A stretch of 18,663 nucleotides of DNA from CAZIWJ01 sp964542855 (lineage in GTDB: Bacteria; Bacteroidota; Bacteroidia; Cytophagales; Cyclobacteriaceae), in assembly GCA_964542855.1 (NCBI GenBank), contig CAZIWJ010000044.1, positions 1 to 18,663 on the forward strand, in the 5' to 3' direction. The notes under the pieces were generated by a model that saw only the letters and a program-made list of their open reading frames with translations, made no database searches and had not been told where the DNA came from. The position numbers and the translations under genes are program-made. Positions 7,632 to 15,380 of this stretch are shown piece after piece. Numbering within the stretch: position 1 is the stretch's first letter; the number at the start of each line of letters is the position of its first letter.

Positions 7632-8438
7632 TTAACGACTGTTAAAAGCCCGGAGCTTAATTTCGGTAAGCCTCCGTTTGGTATCGAGTGGAAATTCCCC
7701 GCGCATCATCCAGTCGTAATAACCGGGTTCTTTTTCCAGCACTTCGGTAACCGGTTTGTTTTTATGCTTCCCGAAGTTAAAAATTTCCACGCCATTATTA
7801 TTTAGCACGAACCTTCCGGCCAGATCAACCATGTTGGAAGCGGTAATGTCGTGCAGGATGCTCATATTATTTTCAACCCTGCCCAGTTTTTTCCCGCTCG
7901 TACTGGTTACTTCCTGCCCTTCGTAGCGGGCAATTTGTGCGTCGAGTACTTCCAGCGTAGCGGCTGTATCGGCAGTGGCGCTGTGCGCATCGTCGAGCGA
8001 CTTATTGCAGTAAAACTGGTAGGCTGCTCCCAGCGTGCGCTTTTCCATGAAGTGGAAAATTTTCTGGGCATCGATCAGTTTGCGTTTGCTTACGTCGAAT
8101 TCCACCCCTTCCCGCAAAAACTCTTCCACCAGCACGGGTACATCAAAGCGAATAATATTGAAACCGGCCAGGTCGCACCCTTCCAGGAAGCGGGCCAGTT
8201 CCTTGGCAATCATTTTAAAAGTAGGCTCGTCTTTTACGTCGTCGTTAGAAATGCCATGAACCATGCGAGCGTCTTTTTTAATGGGAATGGTAGGGTTTAC
8301 CCGTCCCGATTTCTCAATGGTTTCCCCATTGGGCATGACCTTAATAAACGAGTATTCAATAATCCGGTCGTTCATTACGTTGGCCCCGGTTGTTTCCAGG
8401 TCGAAAATGGCCAGCGGGTTTTTCAGGTTAAGCGGCAT
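7632..8438 (-). CDS. DnaQ-like 3'-5' exonuclease (DEDDh, ExoX-like)
   Basis: A 3'-5' exonuclease of the DnaQ/RNase T superfamily, acting on DNA or RNA ends with two metal ions. Exo I is FDLETTG (D13, E15), Exo II NIIRFDVPVL (D99) and Exo III AHSATADTAAT (H152, D157), so the full DEDDh set is present. After a linker, residues ~200-268 form a small C-terminal domain (IFNFGKHKNKPVTEVL, then PGYYDWMMRGEFP) resembling the C-terminal domain of exodeoxyribonuclease X-like proteins. It is 268 aa and is not a polymerase subunit by context. It lies 39 bases after mpl and 29 before otsAB on the same strand. The substrate (DNA repair or RNA processing) is not shown by the sequence. Confidence 0.92.
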   Translation of the reverse strand: MPLNLKNPLAIFDLETTGANVMNDRIIEYSFIKVMPNGETIEKSGRVNPTIPIKKDARMVHGISNDDVKDEPTFKMIAKELARFLEGCDLAGFNIIRFDVPVLVEEFLREGVEFDVSKRKLIDAQKIFHFMEKRTLGAAYQFYCNKSLDDAHSATADTAATLEVLDAQIARYEGQEVTSTSGKKLGRVENNMSILHDITASNMVDLAGRFVLNNNGVEIFNFGKHKNKPVTEVLEKEPGYYDWMMRGEFPLDTKRRLTEIKLRAFNSR

Positions 8439-8477
8439 GTTGCTGCGTAGGTTTGATGTTAACTTTTAAACTGCCAA

Positions 8478-9854
8478 TCAGCCAATGAGTTTGTTGGCCA
8501 GGGCATTAATATCTGTTCCCATGAAATTGCCTGAACTCATGAGCAACAGGTTTTTATTTTTCCAGTTTATGGCTTCCAGGTCGGCGGTTACCGCATTCAT
8601 ATTGGTATAAACTTTCAGGTCGCTTCGGTTGAAGGCCTTTTTCACCTCATCCGGTAAGATGTGTGGCAACCCTTTTTGCTGAACTTTACCGGGATCGTAT
8701 ACTACCATGGCCGTATCGGCGTGCTCAAAACGATCCTGGTACTGGTTCATAAAGTCTTTATTCAGGCTGCTGAAGGTATGTAATTCCAGGCAGGCCACCA
8801 GTTTACGGGAAGGATACTGTTCTTTTACCGCCCTGCAGGTAGCTTCAAGTTTAGAAGGGGCATGGGCAAAGTCGTTGTAAACGACCGAATGATCATTTTC
8901 TTTCAACAGTTCCAGCCGGCGGCTGGCGCCTTCGAACGACCGGATGGCCTGGTAAAACTGTTTATCGGTTACCCCTACCCGGCGGCATACTTCCTGTGCG
9001 GCCCTTACGTTCTGCATGTTGTGATAGCCGAAAAACTTAACCGGGATTTCCTCGTCCGGGCCCGTTCCTTTTAACAACGTTACGCCGTCTTTAATGCGGT
9101 GCTCGTGGGCAGTAAACGGGAAACGCATTACGTCAGGGCGTTCCTTGTTACAAATAACGAGGGTCATGTTATCTTCTTCGTTATAGATGAGGCTGCCTGC
9201 CTTGGGAGTTGCATCGGCAAACAGCTCGAATTGCTTCACGTATTCATCGTAAGTACGGTAAACATTAAAATGGTCCCACGAGATCCCGTTAATTACCCCG
9301 ATGTGATGATTATAGTGTAAGAACTTCGGTTGCGCATCGGTAGGTGAACTGGGGTACTCGTCGCCTTCAATAATAACTACCGGTGCATTAGAAAGCTTAA
9401 CCGTACTGTTCAGCCCGTTTACTTTGGCGCCGATTACATAATCGAACGATTTCCCCAGGGCATTCAGCACGTGAATAATCATGGCCGTAACCGAGGTTTT
9501 TCCGTGGCTTCCCGCAATTACCACGCGTTGTTTATCGATACACTGGCTAAAGATGTATTCGGGGTAAGAATAAACGGTGACACCCAGTTCCCGCGCCCTG
9601 GCCAGTTCCGGATTATCTTTTTTAGCGTGCATGCCCAGAATAACTGCGTTCAGTTCACCGGTAATTTTTTCGGGAAACCAGCCTTCGGCTTCAGGTAGCA
9701 ATTCTGCCCGCTGCAGGTTTGCACGGGCCGGGTTGTATATTTCATCGTCTGAACCGCTCACCTGGTGGCCGGCATTTTTCAGAAAAATAGCCAGGTCGTG
9801 CATCACAGCACCTCCGATGGCTATAAAATGTATACGCTGTGTTTCTTTGCGCAT
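8478..9854 (-). CDS. mpl: Mpl murein tripeptide ligase
   Basis: UDP-N-acetylmuramate:L-alanyl-gamma-D-glutamyl-meso-diaminopimelate ligase reattaches recycled cell-wall tripeptide to UDP-MurNAc, saving de novo synthesis. The N-terminal Rossmann domain starts RIHFIAIGGAVMHDLA, followed by the Mur-ligase P-loop GSHGKTS (115-121), EGDEYPSS and NGISWDHFNV of the central domain, and a C-terminal domain with NDFAHAPSKLEATCRAVK. IGGAVM rather than IGGIGMS, together with HFNV, favours Mpl over MurC. The length of 458 aa is normal. It follows the acyltransferase after an 83-base gap that holds an 8-bp inverted repeat. Its presence implies meso-diaminopimelate peptidoglycan and a recycling pathway. Confidence 0.93.
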   Translation of the reverse strand: MRKETQRIHFIAIGGAVMHDLAIFLKNAGHQVSGSDDEIYNPARANLQRAELLPEAEGWFPEKITGELNAVILGMHAKKDNPELARARELGVTVYSYPEYIFSQCIDKQRVVIAGSHGKTSVTAMIIHVLNALGKSFDYVIGAKVNGLNSTVKLSNAPVVIIEGDEYPSSPTDAQPKFLHYNHHIGVINGISWDHFNVYRTYDEYVKQFELFADATPKAGSLIYNEEDNMTLVICNKERPDVMRFPFTAHEHRIKDGVTLLKGTGPDEEIPVKFFGYHNMQNVRAAQEVCRRVGVTDKQFYQAIRSFEGASRRLELLKENDHSVVYNDFAHAPSKLEATCRAVKEQYPSRKLVACLELHTFSSLNKDFMNQYQDRFEHADTAMVVYDPGKVQQKGLPHILPDEVKKAFNRSDLKVYTNMNAVTADLEAINWKNKNLLLMSSGNFMGTDINALANKLIG

Positions 9855-9876
9855 TGAAATGTATTTTCTTCAGTAT

Positions 9877-9918
9877 TAGTAGTTGTGCAAAAAACCTAAA
9901 ATTAATTAAAAACTACTA
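9877..9918. repeat. 8-bp inverted repeat between acyltransferase gene and mpl
   Basis: TAGTAGTT at 9877-9884 and AACTACTA at 9911-9918 are perfect inverted copies separated by 26 AT-rich bases. It lies within the longest gap of the five-gene cluster, just before mpl. It could be an operator or a weak hairpin; no T-run follows that would make it a standard terminator. Confidence 0.45.
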
Positions 9919-9937
9919 GCGAAACACCGAAGACTTG

Positions 9938-10792
9938 CTAAACCTGCTTTTCCCGGGCATTTCTTCCCCTTTTCCAGCGGTTGTGCGACCAGAGCCACTG
10001 TTCGGGGTGCTCCCTGATAGTTTGTTCGAGCCAGGTTACGTAGTTTTCTAAAATGGTGGTATCGTTTTTCTGGTGGGGCGGAAGGGCCAGTTCGGTAAAC
10101 GAAACCCGGTAATACCCCCGGCGCAGGCGGACAATATGAACGGCACAAACCGGTAACTGGAATAACCGGGCCATTCGCTCACCTCCAACTGCGAAAGCTG
10201 TTTCCTGTTCGAGGAACGTGGTCCAGTATTTCTGGGCCCGCCTCCTCGGAATCTGGTCGTTAACCACGGCATACACCTGGGGCTCGTTGAGGTGGTGCTT
10301 GAGGTATAATATTACCTGGTCCATGGTTACGGGGCGGCCTCCGAACCGCGACCGCAAGCTTCGCATAAAATCATTTACTGCGGGTTGCTTAATGGTTTTG
10401 TACACCCCGTTCAGCGGAAACGGAAAGTAAGCATTGCCACCGAGAATAGCCCATTCCCAGTTACTATGGTGGGCTGCCAGCACCACTACCGGCTTTCCTT
10501 TATTAATCCAGTACGACAGTACTTCCGGATTGGTGAACTGTACCCGTTTGTTAATTTCTTCGCGGCTTAAGCGAACCCCTTTCACTACCTCGGCCACGAT
10601 ATCGCAAAGATTGCGGTAGTATTTCTTTTCAATAGCTGTTAGTTCGGCCCGGGAAACATCCGGGAAGCTATTTCGCAGGTTTTTGGCCACTACCTTTCTG
10701 CGGTACCTGATTACGTAATACACCAGGTAATAGGCCAGCGACGACAACCCATAGAGCACACTTAACGGCAGGTAGGCAGCGAATCTGATCAT
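9938..10792 (-). CDS. LpxL/HtrB-like lipid A acyltransferase
   Basis: A 284-aa inner-membrane lysophospholipid acyltransferase of the lipid A biosynthesis (LpxL/LpxM) family, which adds a secondary acyl chain to the lipid A precursor. An N-terminal hydrophobic anchor (about 8-28) is followed by the conserved ANNLRN-like segment VVAKNLRNSFPD, the H-x4-E active-site motif in HHSNWE (H108, E113), and the C-terminal PEQWLWSHNRWK typical of the family. The ATG overlaps the stop of the upstream lipoprotein gene by 4 bases, so the pair is translationally coupled. In Bacteroidota such genes often give penta-acylated lipid A, but the acyl donor and position are inferred. Other N-acyltransferases of this fold are less likely. 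Confidence 0.93.
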   Translation of the reverse strand: MIRFAAYLPLSVLYGLSSLAYYLVYYVIRYRRKVVAKNLRNSFPDVSRAELTAIEKKYYRNLCDIVAEVVKGVRLSREEINKRVQFTNPEVLSYWINKGKPVVVLAAHHSNWEWAILGGNAYFPFPLNGVYKTIKQPAVNDFMRSLRSRFGGRPVTMDQVILYLKHHLNEPQVYAVVNDQIPRRRAQKYWTTFLEQETAFAVGGERMARLFQLPVCAVHIVRLRRGYYRVSFTELALPPHQKNDTTILENYVTWLEQTIREHPEQWLWSHNRWKRGRNAREKQV

Positions 10793-11625
10793 AACTCCGG
10801 GAGGGTATCGTCCGGATAAGTATACAGGGAATCCAGTTCGTTGTAACTGATACGAATTTCTGTGCTACCGAGCGAGTAGGAAGCAATTTCTCCGGGGTTG
10901 AAGTAAAAAACCAGCCCTTCATCCGTGATGCCGTAATTATTACCCAGGCTAAACCGGTTGTTCTCAAAACGAAAACCGGCATCCTCCAGGTCGGCCCGAT
11001 CGGACAGTTTTTTCTGGGCCCTGAATTTCCGCTCGGCAATTTTATTCACCTTGTTCATATCGGCCAGCACCCGATTGGGCGTAAGCACTTTACCGGTGAG
11101 CGGGCTAAAGCTGATGTAGCGAATGGTATTTACCGGTATTTCATCGCCTTTATTATAATTAAAAAAGCATCGGAAAGTCAACACTTCCGGGTTGGCGTAA
11201 ATTATCCGGGCCCCGGCCCTGCACTGCCAGGGGGTGGCCTGGCTTCCAGCCCCATCTACCCGAAGGGCCAGTGTATTTACCAGTTCCGATAAACTGCCGG
11301 GAGTTTCGTTGGGCACAATCGGCCGCATTTCCCTGAACAGAAAGGCATTAACAGACTGGTTAATGGCTGTTACCGCAGAATCAGGCACCCCCTTTACGGT
11401 ACTGCGCCAGTAATAAAAATTAAACGTATCCTGTTCGTTAATTTTATTCCTGTCGATGAGCAGGGTATCGTAAGAAAGGGTTTTCACCGGGGGAACTACC
11501 GGGATACGGGTAGTGTCTGATGGTTTCTCTTTCACTTCCAGCTTTTCCTCTTTTGCACCCCCACAACCAATTAAAGCCAGGATGTACGTTATATACAATA
11601 TCCTGATTAAACCTGAACGATTCAT
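10789..11625 (-). CDS. DUF3298-type lipoprotein
   Basis: A 278-aa predicted lipoprotein. The N terminus MNRSGLIRIL plus a hydrophobic stretch ends in the lipobox ALIGC (C21), followed by a charged linker rich in K, E, P and T. The C terminus (LVFYFNPGEIASYSLGS, then EIRISYNEL) matches the FyFnpYEIapYA...V.IPY pattern of DUF3298, found with DUF4163 in RsiV-like extracytoplasmic proteins. Its molecular role is unknown; in Bacillus RsiV this domain binds lysozyme, but that cannot be carried over. It is the first gene of the minus-strand cluster and overlaps the acyltransferase by ATGA. It is divergent from mscS across a 131-base gap with several inverted repeats. Confidence 0.85.
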   Translation of the reverse strand: MNRSGLIRILYITYILALIGCGGAKEEKLEVKEKPSDTTRIPVVPPVKTLSYDTLLIDRNKINEQDTFNFYYWRSTVKGVPDSAVTAINQSVNAFLFREMRPIVPNETPGSLSELVNTLALRVDGAGSQATPWQCRAGARIIYANPEVLTFRCFFNYNKGDEIPVNTIRYISFSPLTGKVLTPNRVLADMNKVNKIAERKFRAQKKLSDRADLEDAGFRFENNRFSLGNNYGITDEGLVFYFNPGEIASYSLGSTEIRISYNELDSLYTYPDDTLPEL

Positions 11626-11677
11626 TAACTGCTTAAATTAAATCAAATTGGCTTTAAAAATACGAAGTTACAAAAAC

Positions 11678-11704
11678 TGTAATAACTCCAAGTAAGCTAT
11701 TACA
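11678..11704. repeat. TGTAATA inverted repeat in a divergent promoter gap
   Basis: TGTAATA (11678-11684) and TATTACA (11698-11704) are perfect inverted copies spaced by 13 bases. TTACA at 11668-11672 forms a second inverted pair with the TGTAA at 11678-11682. The arrangement resembles a regulator binding site between the lipoprotein and mscS genes; no regulator gene is nearby. Confidence 0.4.
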
Positions 11705-11709
11705 ACTGG

Positions 11710-11730
11710 ATACAAATTCTATATTTGTAT
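11710..11730. repeat. 8-bp inverted repeat overlapping the mscS promoter
   Basis: ATACAAAT (11710-11717) and ATTTGTAT (11723-11730) are perfect inverted copies with a 5-base spacer. The right arm includes the TTTG of the -7 box, so a protein bound here could block transcription. It may also be chance in AT-rich DNA. Confidence 0.4.
11720..11727 (+). promoter_or_regulatory. Bacteroidota -7 promoter box for mscS
   Basis: TATATTTG is a full match to TAnnTTTG, 29 bases before the mscS ATG. I see no TTTG at the usual -33 spacing. Confidence 0.6.
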
Positions 11731-11756
11731 GAACTTAGTATTTATCCTCTATTTTT

Positions 11757-12605
11757 ATGAACCAAATTGACACCTATTTCGACCAACTGATTGCGCTTGC
11801 GGTAGATTTCGGCCCCAAGCTGTTGCTGGCTATTGTATTTCTTATCGTTGGCCTGCGTATCATCAAAGCTTTCATCCGTTTCTTCAAGAATGCGCTGAAT
11901 AAACGCGATGTAGATCCTTCCCTGTCGCCTTTTGTTTCCAGTATCCTGGATGCCTTACTGAAAATAATGCTGGTGATCAGTGTTATTTCAATGGTAGGCG
12001 TGAATACAACTTCCTTTATAGCCGTTTTGGGTGCAGCGGGTTTAGCTGTTGGCCTGGCGCTACAGGGGAGCCTGTCGAATTTTGCCAGCGGGGTTTTAAT
12101 TCTGATCCTGAAACCCTACCGGGTGGGTGATGTAATAGAAACTGCGGGCCAAACTGCCCTGGTACACGAAATACAGATTTTTCATACCATACTAAAGTCG
12201 TTCGACAACAAGCATGTTATTGTTCCGAACAGCCAGGTTTATTCGGGTGTAATTACCAATTATTCAAAAGAAGAATTTCGCCGGGTGGATATGCAGTTTG
12301 GTGCCGGTTACGACGATGACCTGAGGAAAGTAAAATCTATCCTGGAGAAACTGGTATCTGAAGATGACCGGGTACTAAAGGAAGAGGGAAGAGAGCCCTT
12401 CGTTCGAATGACTGAAATGGCTGATTCCAGTATTAACTTTACCGTAAGGGTGTGGGCCAAAGCTGCTGACTACTGGGCTATTTATTTCGATATGATGGAA
12501 AAAGTAAAACTGGCATTCGACCAGGAGGGTATTTCTATTCCCTTTCCCCAGGTTGATGCCCACATTTACCAGGAAAAACTGCTTCACGACAACCGCAACA
12601 ACTAA
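11757..12605 (+). CDS. mscS: Small-conductance mechanosensitive channel (MscS)
   Basis: An inner-membrane channel that opens on membrane tension and releases solutes after osmotic downshock. The 282-aa protein has the standard three-helix form: TM1 at about 18-40, TM2 at about 56-82, and the pore-lining TM3 with AVLGAAGLAVGLALQGSLSNF (about 93-113), the glycine/alanine-packed signature of the family. The beta domain (PYRVGDVIE, IVPNSQVYSGVITNYS) and an alpha/beta C-terminal domain follow. A TATATTTG box lies 29 bases upstream. The DUF3078 gene begins 8 bases after its stop, so the two are probably one transcript. Confidence 0.96.
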   Translation: MNQIDTYFDQLIALAVDFGPKLLLAIVFLIVGLRIIKAFIRFFKNALNKRDVDPSLSPFVSSILDALLKIMLVISVISMVGVNTTSFIAVLGAAGLAVGLALQGSLSNFASGVLILILKPYRVGDVIETAGQTALVHEIQIFHTILKSFDNKHVIVPNSQVYSGVITNYSKEEFRRVDMQFGAGYDDDLRKVKSILEKLVSEDDRVLKEEGREPFVRMTEMADSSINFTVRVWAKAADYWAIYFDMMEKVKLAFDQEGISIPFPQVDAHIYQEKLLHDNRNN

Positions 12606-12613
12606 TTATATTC

Positions 12614-13528
12614 ATGAATATTTCTGTTTATCGTATCCTGCCGTGCCTTGCGGCGGGAATACTGTTGGTATTTACTAATGTGCAGGCCCAGAATGATACC
12701 GACACTACCTACTGGAAAAATAGCGTAAGTGCCGGTATTAACTTCAACCAGGCTTCGTTCAGTGAAAACTGGACCGGTGGAGGGGTGGGCTCTGTTTCGT
12801 TGGGATCTTACCTCAATGCCAGTGCCGATTATAAAAAGGATAAAGTAACCTGGAACAACCAGTTTGAATTACTTTACGGGGTAGTAAGTAACGAAGGACA
12901 AAGTACCCGTAAAATACAGGACAAGATATTTTATGACAGTAAACTGGGCACACGAATAAATGAGCAGTTTAACAGTTATTTATCGTTGAACTTCCTGAGC
13001 CAGTTTGCCGGTGGTTTTCGTTTTCGCGAAGATTCCCTGGGAGAGGAGCAGCCACTGAGAATATCCGATGCCTTTGCTCCTGCTTTTATTACAGCCTCGC
13101 TGGGTTTTGAATATAAACCGGTTGATTATTTTTCCCTCCGGGCAGGCCCACTTTCGCCCCGGTTAACCATCGTTACCGACACCACGCTAATTAATAACGT
13201 GCCCGAGAACTACGGCGTGAAAAGAGGGGAAACCACACGCTTTGAACTTTTCGCCTTTCAATTGCTTGCAAACTTTAACAAGAACCTGACCGATAACATT
13301 AAACTGCAGGCCCGTTACCAGTTTTTTGCTGATTACCAGCAGTTCCAGGCTGATCTTTTTGATCACCGGCTCGGCCTTACGGTTACCGCGGGGATAGCAA
13401 GCTTTATCGACGTTAATTTTACCTCAATTATAATATACGATTCCGATCAGGACGACGAAATACAGTTTAGCCAGAACCTGGGAGTGGGAATTGCCTTAAA
13501 TTTTAAAAACTACGAAGAAGAAGAGTAG
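12614..13528 (+). CDS. DUF3078 outer-membrane-type protein
   Basis: A 304-aa exported protein of the Bacteroidota-specific DUF3078 family, of unknown function. A signal peptide is clear: MNISVYRIL, a hydrophobic core and VQAQN, with likely cleavage after A25. The mature part starts with YWKNSVSAGINFNQASFSENW, the hallmark of the family, and continues with alternating aromatic/polar stretches (YKKDKVTWNNQFELLYG, LSLNFLSQF, NIKLQARYQFFADY) ending in LGVGIALNFKNY. This suggests a small outer-membrane beta-barrel. The last residues are acidic (YEEEE) rather than a classic terminal aromatic, so barrel topology is inferred. It follows mscS by 8 bases. Confidence 0.88.
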   Translation: MNISVYRILPCLAAGILLVFTNVQAQNDTDTTYWKNSVSAGINFNQASFSENWTGGGVGSVSLGSYLNASADYKKDKVTWNNQFELLYGVVSNEGQSTRKIQDKIFYDSKLGTRINEQFNSYLSLNFLSQFAGGFRFREDSLGEEQPLRISDAFAPAFITASLGFEYKPVDYFSLRAGPLSPRLTIVTDTTLINNVPENYGVKRGETTRFELFAFQLLANFNKNLTDNIKLQARYQFFADYQQFQADLFDHRLGLTVTAGIASFIDVNFTSIIIYDSDQDDEIQFSQNLGVGIALNFKNYEEEE

Positions 13529-13588
13529 CTATTCACATTCAATACCAGTTACTGTAATTATGCCCTGAACGGTTGCTGGTACTTCCGG

Positions 13589-15175
13589 CTATGCTTCCGA
13601 GATTACCGGCTGTGAGGCAATAAACTTTTTCCACGATTCCAGGCTCCTGCCTTTTAAGACCCGGGGAAATTTATGTTGCCCACCTTCCTTGCCTTCCTGC
13701 CGCATCCACTCATAAAAACTACCGGTGTGTAGTATACTCACACGAACGTTTTGCAGCATTGCATTACGTTCTACTGCATAATCGTCGTTCAGTCGGGTAA
13801 GGTGATAATCCAGGGCATCCCTTATTTTCGCTGCGTCGACCGCATCGTTGGCCCCGATGTACCAATGGTGAGTGAAACCGAAAGATAACGTAACACCCGT
13901 TACGGTAAACTCCTGTATTTCCAGTTTAAACTCATCGGCTATTTTTTTAATGGCTGAATTCATATTATCGACCGACAAATGCTCGCCGCACAGGCTCAGG
14001 AAGTGTTTGGTTCTACCGGTAATAACCAGGTCGGCGGTAGATTTATTTACGAACTTAACCACATCGCCAATCAGGTAACGCCAGGCCCCGGCACAGGTAC
14101 TCAGCAGCAGGGCGTACTCCTGGTTTTCCTTCACCTCATGAACCATTAAGGTTTCCGGATCGGGTTTTAATTCACCGGCGTCGTTGAAATTATTGCTGTT
14201 GAAGGGAATGAACTCCAGGAAGATTCCATTATCGAGAATGCAGCGCATGGCTTTTAGCTCCGGGTTAACCTGGTAGGCAATATAGCCTTCCGACGCCAGG
14301 TAAGTTTCCATGTAAGTTACGGGCTTACTGAAGATCCTGTTCAAACTGGTCGTGTAAGGTGCAATAGCTACCCCACCGTGCACAAAAACGGCAAGGTTAG
14401 GCCATACCTCATGAATGCTACTCACCTTGTAGTGATCGATAATTTTCTCCATAAGCAACTGTAGCCAGGCTGGCACACCAACAATGAACCCTACATCCCA
14501 TTTGTGGGCATTACGGGTAATCAGGTGTAGCTTTTCTTCCCAGCTTTTCACCCGGGCAATGCTACCGCCGGGCTTATAAAACGATTGCAGCCAAAAGGGC
14601 ATTCTGCTGGCTGTAATACCGCTTAAATCACCGTAGAAAAAAGCCCCTTCGTTATCGCGGCCCAGTTCTGTGCAACCGCCCAGCATAAGCATACGCTTCT
14701 CGAAAATTGTTCCCGGTAGGTTGTGCTTACCCAGCGAAATCATTTGGCGAAAAGCTACTTTTTTCATGGCTTTAAACATAGACTCCGTTACCGGGATGTA
14801 CTTCGAGGAAGCGTTTGAAGTACCGGAGCTGAGGGCAAAGTAATTTACCTTTCCGGGCCAGGTTACGTTACTTTCCCCATCTACACACTGCCACCACCAT
14901 TCACTGAACATTTTATTGTAATCGTGAACAGGAACCTGGTTACAGAAATCTTCGTAAATTTGGCGGTTCAGGTAAGGCCTACCGGAAAGAATAGACTGAA
15001 AGCGGTAGTAGCGGCCAAAATCGGTTTCCCTGGCTTTAAAGAGCAACTTATTTAGGGTTTCCAGCTGGGCGTACCCCGGAAAATAGAGCTCCTTATTTTT
15101 ACGGGTTTCCAGGCGGTTTTCTAGCTGATTACCAAATTTTACACCTTGCTTCAGTAGCTGTCCGACAATTGCCAT
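13589..15175 (-). CDS. GH3-family acyl-adenylating protein
   Basis: A 528-aa protein of the GH3 (auxin-responsive promoter) family, which in plants links amino acids to jasmonate, auxin or benzoate through an acyl-adenylate. The three nucleotide-binding motifs are recognisable: SSGTSNASSKYIPVT (116-130), YMETYLASEGYIAYQ, and YLIGDVVKF, followed by ITGRTKHFLSLCGEHLS of the hinge. Bacterial GH3 proteins are widespread in Bacteroidota, with no established substrate. It is a single-gene unit, convergent with DUF3078 (60-base gap) and divergent from the CPBP protease. TACTTTTG at 15231-15238 gives a predicted leader of about 50 bases with a small hairpin. Confidence 0.93.
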   Translation of the reverse strand: MAIVGQLLKQGVKFGNQLENRLETRKNKELYFPGYAQLETLNKLLFKARETDFGRYYRFQSILSGRPYLNRQIYEDFCNQVPVHDYNKMFSEWWWQCVDGESNVTWPGKVNYFALSSGTSNASSKYIPVTESMFKAMKKVAFRQMISLGKHNLPGTIFEKRMLMLGGCTELGRDNEGAFFYGDLSGITASRMPFWLQSFYKPGGSIARVKSWEEKLHLITRNAHKWDVGFIVGVPAWLQLLMEKIIDHYKVSSIHEVWPNLAVFVHGGVAIAPYTTSLNRIFSKPVTYMETYLASEGYIAYQVNPELKAMRCILDNGIFLEFIPFNSNNFNDAGELKPDPETLMVHEVKENQEYALLLSTCAGAWRYLIGDVVKFVNKSTADLVITGRTKHFLSLCGEHLSVDNMNSAIKKIADEFKLEIQEFTVTGVTLSFGFTHHWYIGANDAVDAAKIRDALDYHLTRLNDDYAVERNAMLQNVRVSILHTGSFYEWMRQEGKEGGQHKFPRVLKGRSLESWKKFIASQPVISEA

Positions 15176-15197
15176 ACGGTAAAGAGTTAATTTTCAC

Positions 15198-15213
15198 GGC
15201 AAGGTGCATTGCC
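15198..15213 (-). repeat. Small hairpin in the GH3 leader
   Basis: GGCAA-TGCACC-TTGCC on the minus strand can form a 5-bp stem with a 6-base loop, inside the predicted 5' UTR between the -7 box and the ATG. It is too small to be called a riboswitch. Confidence 0.35.
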
Positions 15214-15230
15214 TTAGCCGGTACGAAAAC

Positions 15231-15238
15231 CAAAAGTA
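15231..15238 (-). promoter_or_regulatory. Bacteroidota -7 promoter box for the GH3 gene
   Basis: TACTTTTG on the minus strand matches TAnnTTTG, 55 bases before the GH3 ATG. Confidence 0.5.
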
Positions 15239-15352
15239 GCAATCTGCTGAATGAAGTACGGGAACGGAAATATTAACAATTCGTTAATTAATTGTTATCA
15301 ACATAACATATTCTGATTTTAACTTTAATAGCTTTGCAGGTAAAAACCGGGT

Positions 15353-15360
15353 TATATTTG
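15353..15360 (+). promoter_or_regulatory. Bacteroidota -7 promoter box for CPBP-cdsA
   Basis: TATATTTG matches TAnnTTTG and is followed by GCAGG, 20 bases before the ATG at 15381. TTTG at 15333-15336 lies 16 bases upstream and could serve as the -33 element. It probably drives both CPBP and cdsA. Confidence 0.6.
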
Positions 15361-15380
15361 CAGGCAAGAAAGGTACAAGC

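Noticed and set aside
7851..8450. 199-aa plus-strand open frame opposite the exonuclease.
   Set aside because: The exonuclease has all DEDDh motifs on the minus strand; the long antisense frame is a codon-usage by-product.
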